Origin: Aptenodytes patagonicus
Taxonomy: Eukaryota; Chordata; Aves; Sphenisciformes; Spheniscidae
DNA length: 64,000 nucleotides
Assembly (NCBI RefSeq): GCF_965638725.1
Contig: NC_134951.1
Span: 7,277,618-7,341,617, forward strand
Reading direction: 5' to 3'
Part shown: positions 36,087-48,400 of the stretch, in pieces
Layout: each line of letters begins with the position of its first letter
Numbering within the stretch: the first letter of the stretch is position 1
Notes under the pieces: generated by a model
Seen by the model: only the letters and a program-made list of their open reading frames with translations
Databases searched by the model: none
What the model was told of the DNA's origin: nothing
Position numbers and translations under genes: made by a program

Positions 36087-37535
36087 GTAGGGGGAGGGCA
36101 TTGAAGGAAAAGCAGGACTTTCTTTTAAAGGTTTAAGTTGAAGCACATAGAGGAAAATGGCAAAAATAAGCATGAGTCCCTGTGCCAGGGTTCAAAACTC
36201 ATCTGCTAGCAATGGGAAGAGTTTTAGGGATAGGACCATGCTGGGTTCCCGCCACACTGAAATACCCTCAAGCTTCCAAATGACTTTAAGTCCTGAAAAC
36301 TGTGTTTTTTTAACAGGCAAGGTGTGTTAAGCTCTGCAGGGCATGGGCTGCCTATAGACTTTGGGTTTGTACAGGACCTTGCAGATTGGACCTTGCGCAT
36401 TGGACCTTGCACATTGGGACCACAGTTACCAACTAGATCTTGGCTGATGCTGTAGCGTAAATTAAATCACAACAAATAGCTATATAGCTACAAGAAATAA
36501 ACCACCAGCATTTTCTCTCTTCAGAATGATGCACTTGTTCCTGGGGGATATAAATGCAAGCACTACTCTTTGAATATTATTATCACATGCTCCTGTTTGC
36601 ATTTTCTTGCTAAGGACCTTGCTACAGCATTAACACATTGAAATGTTTTTACAGAAGGCCTGGAGTTCATCTCAACAACAAAACATGGTACCTACCACAT
36701 GTTCCCATGAAATCCATTCAGATAGTCCAGTGGCTTTTAATAAAAGTTCTAGTGAGATCTTCACTACTCTCTATTCTTCATATTGCCTAGAAAATATCAA
36801 TGTCATAGCTAGGTTTGGATGCGGTCATTCAAAAATATTATGGATCATTTAAAACCAGTCATGCTTGACTGAGATGACGTTAGCGATAGTCACTGCACTT
36901 ATGGATGGATATTGTCTATGGATATTGTTTGGAAGCTCAAAAGAGAATTGCTTAAGGGAAACAACCCACTTCTCTGGGGCTAAAAATGCAAAAATGCAAG
37001 AAGCCAGATGATCTCCGGGTCCTTTAGACCTGCAAAAAGTCAGGAGTGAAGTCGTCAAACTGTGATGGTGATCAGACTCCTCTTGTGTGTGTGTGAAGAG
37101 CAACCTTATGGGTGCTGGACACAATGCTGCTGGCCTGCAGCAGGTGTAAGTAAGAAGCAGCATTTAATGAATCCCCCACTTCTCTGTATCTCATTTGCCA
37201 TCACCTTCATGTCTAAAGAGGGTGGAAGTTTTACGGACTGGGTGGCAAGGAGGCAAATCTGTTCCTTTTGTTTGGTCTATGCCCTCAAGTCCAGGAGTCA
37301 GGGCTGGCTTGTGCCAGCTGGCCATTAGTGGATTTTCTTCCCCTGAAAGTTGTGTTTCAGGAGGCTGATTTGGCAGTTTCTCTCCCTGTAACCGCCATTC
37401 TGCTGCTCCTGTGACAGGTGGGCTGGGAACTGATGGTTGCTTTTTGGTGAATTCAGTTTGTTTCCTCTCTTGCAGCCCCAGTTTTGTGGGGTGGTTTTAT
37501 GGGTTTATGGGTTTTATGGTTTTATGGGATGGTTT
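36087..37535. other. Intergenic sequence between CR1 and LTR
   Basis: No exon is supported on either strand. Just before the LTR there is a short imperfect GGGTTTTATGGTTTTATGG repeat at about 37496-37535. Confidence 0.5.
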
Positions 37536-37540
37536 GCGAT

Positions 37541-38085
37541 TGTCCTGGTTTCAGCAGGGATAGAGTTAATTTCCTTCCTAGTGGCTGGTACAGTGCTGTG
37601 TTTTGGATTTAGGATGAGAACAAAGTTGATAACGCACCGATGTTTTAGTTGTTGCTGAGCAGTGCTTACACTAGCCAAGGACTTTTCAGCTTCCCATGCT
37701 CTACCGACTGAGCAGGCTGGAGGTGCACAAGAAGCTGGGAGGGGGCACAGCCAAACTGGCCAAAGGGACATTCCATACCATGGGACGTCATGCTCAGTAC
37801 ATAAACTGGGGAAAGCTGGCCGGGGGGGCCGCTGCTCGAGGACTGACTGGGCATCGGTCGGCGGGTGGTGAGCAATTGCACTGTGCATCACTAGTTTTGT
37901 GTATTATTATTATTATTATCATATTATTATTATTATTATATTTCAATTATTAAACTGTTTTTATCTCAACCCACGAGTTTTTCTCACTTGTGCTCTTCCA
38001 ATTCTCTCCCCCATCCCACCGGGTGGGGGGGAGTGAGCGAGCGGCTGTGTGGTGCTTAGATGCCGACTGAGATTAAACCACGACA
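37541..38085 (+). mobile_element. Solo LTR, avian endogenous retrovirus (relative of family B)
   Basis: The element begins TGTCCTGGTTTCAGCAGGGA and ends GATTAAACCACGACA, 545 bases. A perfect 5-base target duplication, GCGAT, flanks it (37536-37540 and 38086-38090). It shares the TTGTGCTGAGCAGTGCTTACA-type region, the TTTATCTCAACCCACGAGTT block and the final GTGGTGCTTAG block with the nested LTR at 31560. A run of ATT triplets has expanded at about 37903-37945. It is a solo LTR fossil with no internal region beside it. Confidence 0.9.
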
Positions 38086-38090
38086 GCGAT

Positions 38091-39393
38091 CATGCCACTG
38101 GGGGAAAGATGCTGATGAGGCATGTGGATTAACTCCTTCTTTGCACTCGCTGGTACCTCTGGACCACTGGACTGATGGGATTGGTCAGGCGGATGCCCCG
38201 CGCAGGTAGCAGTACTGAGCATGCAACCTGTAGAGACCCCAGGCTCTCAGGGTGGCCAGTCCTGCCCCGCCTCCCACCGCAGTCTGGTGCAACTGTCCCC
38301 TTTCTATCCCATAACAACCGTCCTACTTCTTGCAGCGCCTGACACCTGGGTTCTCACAGGCTAGGAGGAAAGACTGCCAGCAGGCTGCAAAGCATGGCCA
38401 GGGAGCTTCTTGATGAGTATCTCCTGTTGCCCCCCTCCACAGCTGGATCAGGACCGTCCTTCCCCTGAAGGACAGGGGTGCAGCATGATGCTGGGCAAGT
38501 GAGCAAAGGGGAGGCAAAGGCAGCAGCAATGGTGTGAAGATGGGAGGAGGAGGAGGAGGTGCAGGAAGTGTGTGGGAGCAAGAGAGCTGCAGGAGCGTGC
38601 AAAACCACTGCATGTGTTTGCCAGGAGGAGAAAACCTCTGAACTGTCGGAGGCAAAGCTCAGCCCTGCTCTTCCCTTCTCACCAAGGGGACTTTCTCCTG
38701 CCTTGCTTCACCCTGGCCCACATGACTTGTGTCCACAGGGAAAGCCCTGGGTGGCATTCCCATGCAAAACACTGGGAGCACATGGCTTCATAGGCACGTG
38801 AGCGGGACCAAGCCAGGACCCCTTGCTGGACTCCTACTCTGAGAGTCAAAGTCTTCAGGATCTCCTGAGGAAACCCAAACCAACACATTTTGCTGGAAAT
38901 TGATGGCTGGCATTCTGTTGATTACAAAAATAACACTATTTTTAAATTGAAGATGATGCTTTACCCGTAGAATCAGGTGAAAACAAAAATTTGTTTGCAT
39001 CTACCAAGATGTTTCCAGGAATACAGAAAAACCACCCAGCAAACCTTCTCTTAAAGTGATTTATTCAGGTTGCAGACCATAAGCCTCTTCAAAAGAAGAG
39101 GGTGTTATTTCCATACTCAGCAGCTTTGTTGGTCTCATATCAGGATGGGGCCAGGAAAGCAGAAAAGAGGAGTGAGATTACGTCTGAAGAAGTCACAGAA
39201 ATATTAAATCGTTCAATAGCTCCTGATTGCTACAAGGGTCAATATGCTAAGAATAGTTACAAAATGGGGAGCCAGATTGCTTATCGGGTTGGCTTATGGC
39301 TATATCTAATAAGATTAAAATCTGCTCTTCCTTTTAAAGTTCAACTTGGCTTCTGCTTATCAGTACTTCTGAAGGCTGTTCACCTGCAGGACG
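38091..39393. other. Upstream region of the first meprin gene
   Basis: No coding exon is supported. A GGAGGAGGAGGAGGTGCAGG tract lies near 38546-38565. The last few hundred bases before 39.4 kb probably carry promoter elements of the meprin gene; I could not single out transcription-factor sites with confidence. Confidence 0.4.
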
Positions 39394-39399
39394 CTATAT
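39394..39399 (+). promoter_or_regulatory. Candidate TATA box of the upstream meprin gene
   Basis: GCTATATCTA lies 58 bases before the proposed start codon. The second meprin gene has CCTATATATT 49 bases before its own ATG, so the position is consistent between the duplicates. This is inference from position and sequence only. Confidence 0.45.
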
Positions 39400-39451
39400 C
39401 TACACTGACAGGTAGCACCAGATGATCTTCTGAAATGGATTCCTGGAGGAT

Positions 39452-42400
39452 ATGTTGTTTCACAGCACTGGTTACCTGCTCCTATGCCTTTACGGTATTC
39501 CCACCTGCTCCTCCATTTTCTGGCTTGGGATCAGGGTGAGATTTAATTTCATTTGTCTGTGATTTTGAAACTGTACTTTCTACGTTTCAGATCCAAAACT
39601 CTGTTGAAGACAGAGGTAAGGATGCAACGTTTTTATGTTAGTGGAAGGCTATCAGTCACCAAATGGGGAATTATATCAACTCATGTAATTTAGTCACTAA
39701 CTTAGGTGTATTATTTCTTTTGATAGTTGATGATGTTGATGGAGGGCAGCTTAGAAAGGACATTCCAGAAATAAACTCAGGTAAGTCAGGACAGTAAGTA
39801 AGCAGAGTGTTGAATTATTAGAGATCTGAGCTAGCCTTTGGGGACCACAAGTCTGGCAGATGTGATGGCACCAGAGTGGACTGAAAGCTCCCTCCTATGT
39901 GAGAAAAATCCCAAATGTATCATGGATATGGTGAGTATTGCAAGGCAGTTAAAAATGTGTGGGATGAACCCCAGCTACTTCTGGAGAGAAGGGAGAAGAC
40001 CTCCGCTTTGGAGTCTGGTAGCAGTCAGAGAAGATGGAAGGGCAGGAGCAGAGGGGTTATAATATATATATATATAAAATAATATATATATATATAAAAA
40101 CCACATATATATGTCCTCACAGGGCAGAGGACAGAAAGGACAGAAAGGTCCGTAAAAGCTTGGTGTTGGAAAGGGAAGATGGAAAGGCCAGGAAATTTCC
40201 ATAAGGATAGTTTTATAGGAAGCCCAGGATCTTAATCTTAAATTTGGAACCACACTCAACTGCTCCTGGGGAAGGCTCAGCAAGCCCTGGACTGAACCTC
40301 CATCCCTCCCCACTGCACTCTTCTGCAACACAACTCCTGGAGAAGCCTTGGCAGTGGCTCTAATTCAACTTCTACTTCATTGATGTGCATTTATCTTAAG
40401 TGAGTTGGTTGGTTTCACATGACCGATGACCAAGATATAAAGCTTAAGTAGCTTCATACCTGCTCCAGGGTTTCAGAGCGTTGCCTTGAGAGAGTTTTTG
40501 TTTCCTGGCATTGCCTGTTATCTGCTCTGGTGTAGGTTTCCTCTGGTTTTGCTGACAGAACAGAAAACATGGTACTAGTTTTTGTGTTTTTTTTTTTCTT
40601 CTCTCCATATGTATGTGAGGACAATATAAGTTATTTCTATAACAAAAGGTCTGAAGATGAACCGTCTGTGCTGGGATTGTGCCTGTATGATGGCACTAAA
40701 TGAAAATGTTACACTAGCAGGACCATACAGTGGCTGGGGTTTGGACTCAGCTCTGCATGGGGAATTTGGCACCTTAAAAAAATAAGGGTAAAAATAAGAG
40801 TCTCAAACGCTGTGTTTTTAAAGCATGGAAGATGTGGATCAGCTGCTTAAAACACAGGTGTCTGTTGCCAGTTCAAATACATCTCCTCCAGCACCACTCT
40901 AGAAGGGGAAGGAATCTCCCAAACTTTGTATCTACCAGCCCATGTGGATATTTTGGATACCCTTATGCATCTCAAACGGCACCAGACACCTATGTTTAGG
41001 CAACTGGATGGACACGCAGCTGTGATGGGATCTGAGACACATAGCACATAGATTTAATTGCTTCAATCTGAGCTTGGTTCAGGCTCAGGTGTTTGAAAAT
41101 GTGGACTGAACCTCTTCCCTCTCCAGAACCCTCGTCTTTCTCCTTTGATCATATGGGGAATCCCAGGTGATTAGCCTAGGTTAGCTAACTAGATAGGCTA
41201 TTAGATGCCTAACTTCTGGACAAATCCATTCCAGCTATATATCAACTGCCATGTTCAGAAGTCCACAGTTGTTTCAGGATACAAGCCTGGGAAAAATAAT
41301 AAAATCTCCTCTGGGCAGCTGTTATGAAATTGTAATGGAAAACCTAATTCAACCCCAAATCCTCCTTTGCTGCAGACGAGGACTGGCATGTTATAGTGTG
41401 GCAATGGTTATTTGTTTGTTTCTGGGCAGCTGCTGTTTAAAGCGAGATGGGTTTGTTGATGAGGCATCCTGATAGATTGTGTGGTCTTTGAAAAAAACAC
41501 ATATTGTAGTTCTTGATATGTTACTCTGGCCTAAGTGGTTGTTTATCTCATTTCAGAAATGGGAAGGAAGCTTTTCGAAGGTGATATTAACCTACCGGTA
41601 TGTGCTGCTGATCTAAACCATCATCAGCAAGAGTGTAGATTGGGCTTAAAATGTTAACACAAGCATGTTGATCTCATTAACAGCTGGAGAGGAATGCTCT
41701 GAGAAACAGCTCCTACAGATGGAAATTTCCCATTCCCTATATCCTAGCTGACAGCCTGGGTAATAAGACTTTTTATTATGGTAGCACTGTGTTACTTGCA
41801 TTAGATATGCTCTGTTTTTGTCCAGCTCTCCGGGCTGCTTTTGTTTCATTTGCTGTTGAGTTATGCTGCATTGATGCCCTTGTTACTGCTGGCCAGACAG
41901 GGCGATGCAACCCTGCCCCAGCACACGTTGTTTTCAATGTAACAGCCCCAGCGACCAGCCAGATGCTGATGAGCAGCCAGTTTAACTAGTACCAGTGTAT
42001 CTGGCTGAGATCTCTAGATAAAGAAGTCGGGAAATCCTAATCTCAAGAATATGCATGTTGATCTACTGCACCCTTCATGCCTAATCTCTTCTCAACAGTC
42101 CCAGCTCAGAACAGGCTGAAAGGAAATGCAGATATTTTATAAGTAAAAAAAGTTCAGAGCATTCTTCCTTCTTGTTTCCATTTAATTTTAGGGACTATTT
42201 TAAATATTGAACAATTTAGGTGTAAAAACTAATAGCAAATCAGTGTTAAAATCTTATGGATCTCTCCTGTGTTTCCTAGCCCCGAGCTCAAAGTTTACAA
42301 TAACTGAAATTATATAATAACATGCAATAAAATTACCCAGCAAAACCTGAGCAATGCCCTGGATGTCCAAAAGTCTGCTTGTTTGTTTCAGCACTATCAG

Positions 42401-45400
42401 TTTACCTAATAAAAGATAATATCTCTCCCTGTGGCCTCTGCCAAAATTAGTGCAGTCAGGGAACTCTGCTAACAGCCTCCTGCTCTATGATCCAAGTAGA
42501 TATTTTTTATACATGTTCATATTTTTAATGCACGCTTGTTCATACTTTCTATCTAGAATTACATATATATAATATATATATCATTTATATTATATTATAT
42601 ATAATATATAATATATATAATAATATAATAATATATATTATATATAATAATATTATTATATATATAATAATATATAATATATATTATATATAATAATATA
42701 ATAATATATATAATATATATCATATATATTATATTATATATAATGCAATGCAAGTATCCAAGATGTTGTCAGACCAAGGACTAATACCATCTATCTATAG
42801 CCAACCGTATCCTGGGCTGCATCCAAAGCAGCGTGGCCAGCAGGTCGAGGGAGGGGATTCTGCCCCTCTCCTCTGCTCTGCTGAGACCCCACCTGCAGGA
42901 CTGCGTCCAGCTCTGGAGCCCTCAGCAGAAGAAAGACACGGACCTGTTGGAGCGGGTCCAGAGGAGGGCCACGAAAATGGTCAGGGGGATGGAACACCTC
43001 TCCTGTGAAGAAAGGCTGAGAGAGTTGGGGTTGTTCAGCCTAGAGAAGAGAAGGCTTCAGGGAGACCTTATTGCAGCCTTTCAATACTTAAGGGGGGCTT
43101 TTAAGAAAGATGGGGACAGACTTTTTAGCAGGGCCTGTTGCGACAGGACAAGGGGGAATGGCTTTAAACTAAAGGGGGGTAGATTGAGACTAGATCTAAG
43201 GAAGACATTTTTTACGCTGAGGGTGGTGAAGCACTGGCACAGGTTGCCCCGAGAGGTGGTGGATGCCCCATCCCTGGAAACATTCCAGGTCAGGTTGGAC
43301 GGGGCTCTGAGCAACCTGCTCTAGTTGCAGATGTCCCTGCCCACGGCAGGGGGGTTGGACTAGATGACCTTTAGAGGTCCCTTCCAACCCAAACTATTCC
43401 ATGATTCTATATTTATAATATTATAAAAGCAGAACAACTGCTATTGTTATCCTCTGCTGTGTGTTTCAGATTTGAATGCTAAAGGCGTTATCCTGCAGGC
43501 GTTTGACATGTTCAGGCTGAAGTCGTGTGTTGATTTCAAGCCCTATGAAGGGGAACAGTCTTACCTGAAATTTGAGAAGCTGGACGGGTAATTTTGTATT
43601 AACAATCTGGTTTGTACTACCTTGTTTGATATGATAGTTTTTCCAACTCAGAAGACATTCATTTTCATTCTTGCTTGTACAAAGGACATAAATACCTGAG
43701 CCACATTTCTGTCCCAGAGCTTGTTTGTATTACACTGGAGAGCTAACCAATGCAAACAGACTAACCAAAGGTATTATTATCTGCATTTGATGTTCTCTTA
43801 ATATAAGAAAACTATTTTATTTCCATTTGCATCCTAGCTACTGAGATCAATCCCTTTCTTGGCACTCTTTCAGGGAAAACAAGCAAATAACTTCCTCCTG
43901 GTGTTGGTTAAGGAAAGGGTCACTAGTGTGTTGGCATTAGCACGTAGCTTCCTCCTTCCTTTCAGATGCAGGGGTGAAACCACCACCTGACCAAATGTTG
44001 AAGCCAACAACCTCTACTGCTGTGCAGGTCACCGCAGCTTGCCTTTGCAGTCAGTGGGGAGGTGGTGACTCTTCCAGGCCGCAAACCATCTCACCTAAAA
44101 TAGAAGTCTAAAATAGGTCTGGTGACTCACATCCCAAATGCCTGTTACTGTCCAGGGACTGTAAAGGTGCCAGGGAACCTAACTCAGCAGCAGATGCCAA
44201 CAACATGACTGTCTAAAGTTAGGTCAGGGGACCTCCCCGCTTGCTGGGAAGGACCGTCAGGAAGCTGGTGACACCAGCTAGTGTCTGTGCCTAGGAATCG
44301 AGTGTAGATCTGCCCTTGGGTGTGGGGAGACTGGTGCACAGTGTTTTTGGGCAGCTTTTTTCTTTTTTTTTAAACACACAGTGATGCATTATTTCTGATT
44401 GGACATGAAAAGTTAGGATTTAAATCGGTATTTAGGAACCAAAACAGGGAAGCCAATGCAACCTGAGTTCGCTGGGGGCTGCTCAGTACCCTTGAAAATT
44501 GGGCCATTTATTTAGGTACTTTGGTAAACGTACACATAAATGACAGCCAGTGCAGTGTATGAGGTTATAAGGCACCTGCTGTACTTTCCTGTGCTGCTCA
44601 TCTTCTGCTACTCCCCTTCATGTATTGGTTGAGCTGGGGCTACCCAGAGTTGAAGAGCAATAGCATTTGCCATCACCACCTCCTTTACAAGAACTGCAGC
44701 CAACTGAAGAACATGCATGCACTGCTCTCCAGGGAAGGCAAAATCACACCTGGGACAGGGACTCAGTGCCAGGCTGTGGCAGGATGCTGAAGGCACACAC
44801 ACGTTGCTCTTGTAAGCTGGCATTGTAAATCTACAGTCTTGGCAAGGTGGGAAATTCTAAAAAATATTATTGTATTACTTTTACCTTGATCTTGTGGTTG
44901 AGTTAATATGTAGATACAAATCATAGAAAGTATTATGCAAAATGGGTGCAATATCTGAGTCTTTGCCTTACAGGTGCTGGTCTTATGTGGGGGACCTTCA
45001 GAGTGGCCAGACAGTGTCTATAGGAGAGAGGTGTGACTATAAAGCCATAGTGGAACATGAGCTCCTGCATGCCCTGGGATTTTACCATGAGCAATCCAGG
45101 ACGGACCGTGATGACTATGTTCAGATATGGTGGGATGAAATTATTGAAGGTATGATGCAGGTCTGAAATGATTGAGAATCGCCTGTAGATGCATGTCCCT
45201 TTTTTTGCAATGCCAAAATGTCTCTCGTTGAGAATGGCTGCCTACATGTTGACAACTGGACCGTTGTTTATTCACAGGTAAAGCATTTTGAAGAGATGTT
45301 ATGTGCTAAGTATTATTTCTGGTCTTGCCTAATCACTTGTGTATTTTTTGTCTAGGTTTTGCATATGCCTTTGACAAACACAATGACAGTTTCCTTGATG

Positions 45401-48400
45401 ACCTCAATACCCCATATGATTATGAGTCAGTCCTGCACTATGGACCATATTCTTTCAACATCAATAGCAACGTTCCTTCCATTACAACAAAAATTCCCGA
45501 ATTTAATGAGATCATTGGGCAGAGGTTGGATTTCAGCAGGATTGACTTGGTGAGGCTGAATCGCATGTACAACTGCAGTAAGTTCTTCTTCTCACACATT
45601 TATTTGAAAATCCTTGCTCAAACTTCATGATAACATGGATGGAGTCACATGAGAGGAGCAGGAACACTTCACCCTTGGGATCCTCATGCAATGCCAAAAG
45701 AAACTATAGTTCTTATGCAGCAGCAAGCTCCACGGTGGCCAGATCCCCATTTCCTTATAGAATACCACTGAAGTGAATCAAGGGTCTAACACCTTTCATT
45801 CACATGGACTTTCCCCTAAGATTACTTGTAATAGTACCCGTTTCCTTCATGGATGATGATCATCATGCTCTTGATGATGATAAAATCTTCAGGTAAGAGT
45901 AGTCTGGAATTGGGGTCTCCAAAATCAAGAGTATTTCAAGTTGTTTTTTCTGCCTATGTGATGTTTGATAAGACAATTGGGGTCAGGAGCACAAATGGGG
46001 ATAATCCTGCTTTCCAGCTCCACTAGCAAAGCTATGAAAGTAAATACTCAACATGCTGTACAGTACTGACATACTGTGTTAACATACACCTGAATATTTC
46101 CACTAGCTTCAGCAGAACTACCTCTGATTTACACCCTGAAGAGAGAAATGGGCCACAGAGCCTGTCCCAGGCAGGCTTAGAGAAAATGATGGATGTCTGA
46201 AAGGGAAAACTAGCACACAGGGGCCAAGCTGGTTCCTGCAAGGAAATATTCAGCCAAGAATGGGAGAAAGAGATGTTTCTTTCAGGAGGAAACATCATTT
46301 ATGTGTGGTAACAGAGACGTAGATGTGAAAGGCTGTGTAGTCTCAGTTGTATTAAGAACATAGTTCCTGATGTTAAGTGCTGAATGTAAACACTCCGGAA
46401 TGGGGTTAACAGCGAGAGTCTTATTTGATATTAATGGACATGGTAAAAAATATGTTACTCTATTGCTGTCAGCTTCAAGCCTCACCGTCTTGGATCAGTG
46501 CTCCTTTGAATACATCAATATCTGTGGGATGGTGCAAAGTGGACAAGACGGTGCTGCCTGGGACCACGCATTGGGCAAACCAGGAGATGAAGACCATACT
46601 TTGGTGGGAAACTGTGCAGGTAACGGATTTAGTTTTAGATGGCCATTAGACTTTACCCCTGCTTTTCCAAGATGTGAGAATGAAGTTATACACAGATAAA
46701 TAAGTCATTAGAAATATCCTACTATTAATGTTAATCACTGTATACCTGATGCTAAACACGACTCTTGAATTTTCAGATAGAAAGGCCAATAATTTTAATT
46801 TGAAATGTTTAACCCTTCTTTAATGTCCTCCCTACATTGTAATATCTCATGAAGAAATGACAGTCTGAGCCTTAGCTGCTGTAAATTGGTGGTAGCTCCA
46901 CTAAAATGAAGGGAGCTCCACCAGATTGCCACAACTGACTTTGATGAAACTCCATAGAATTGAGTCAGGTGAGACTCTCCTCCTTTTATGCATATGTTAC
47001 AGTATTTTGAGTCATTTTCTAGGTTTTTTTTTAAAGCTGAAGCTGAAAGACACTTTCCCTTTGTACAGGAGTTCACTTGAGGCATCCCCACAGAAGTACC
47101 ACACATAAGCAAATATTACAATACACAAATCTTGTTTGCAGACAAGTTCTGACATTGAATCCGGTCCAGGATCATCAAAATAGGAAGCTGAGCTTCAGTG
47201 ATGTGTCACAGAGCAGGAGGAAACCATCCTCAGAAGACTTCTTCGAGGGAGGGGGTGCTGTGTGATGCAGAGCCACACCAGGAGGGTGTAGTTGCTGCTA
47301 ATTCAAAGTTTGTTCGAGCCACACAGGGAGGCTGAAGGATTATCTGAGAAGCAAACCGGCAGTGATTTCCCCTCTTCCAAGGAGCGTGTTGCATGGTGTC
47401 CTTTTGATCGAGGGTTTGGCTCCGACAGCACCAATTTAAACATACATTGAACATATATGAGCATATTGGGTTCCGCAGCATTTCGATTGCTGCCAGGACA
47501 CAGGAATCGAGTAGGGTCTGTTGTTTTCAAAGGCAATGGGGAGAAAATTAAATACTGCAGAGGAGTATCACGTAAACAGTCCAAAAATCCTCTAGCAAAA
47601 AAGTTTCTTTTGAAAGTCAAAAGAAATGCAGCTGGTCTGTGTACAAGTGGTCACGGTTAGGCACATTTTCTTCCCAAAACGCAAGTGGTGGTTAGTCGCA
47701 AAAGTGTCTCACAGTGCAGGAGAGGAAAATAGTACTGAATAGAAAAGTAAAAGAAAAGAAAGCCATTTCTGTGGAACTTGTTCCCAGGGAGGAGAGAGTA
47801 AGACATGGCTTTTGGCAGTAACAGATCGTGTTTGCTGCCTAACGCTGCGTTTGGTTACAGTTTGGAGATCCTGCGGTTATACCAAATTTGCAGGCAGTGA
47901 GGAGGAGAGCAGGCGCGTAGCAGGCAGGGTGAGGGGATGCTCCTTTTCTCATCAACATGTGGGGTTCGAGAGGGCAGATGTATGTCCGGTAAAAGGCACA
48001 ATGCAAAAGCCAGCACTTGGAAGACCCACCGAGAGGGGAGCAAAACGAATAGGAGGGTTGTTTAGGTCCCATCGTTGGCAAGGAAAGAGAAATTTCTTAT
48101 TTCTAGAGGAACAAGTCTGGCTGTTGTTTGACGGGCTGTTTGCTTGCGGTTTGCAGGGTGTGTGGTTTGCTGACACTGTAAAGGCTCTGGATGTGTGACA
48201 GAGCATGTGGCTGGGGCGCTGACAGCAGCTTCCTGCCTCTCATGGCCAGTGACAAACAATTAACTGCTCTTCTTCAAGGAGGGGGAAGAAAAGTGTTTAA
48301 AACCTAAGCAGTCAGCCTTCATAAGTTTCCTGAGAGCAAACGGGTCAGTTTTTGGAAAATAAGCAGCTTTACTGGGTATTTGTAGGGGAACTTACTGCAG

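Noticed and set aside
42833-43324. 163-codon frame as an alternative meprin exon
   Set aside because: It is the C-terminal part of a CR1 copy inserted in the intron.
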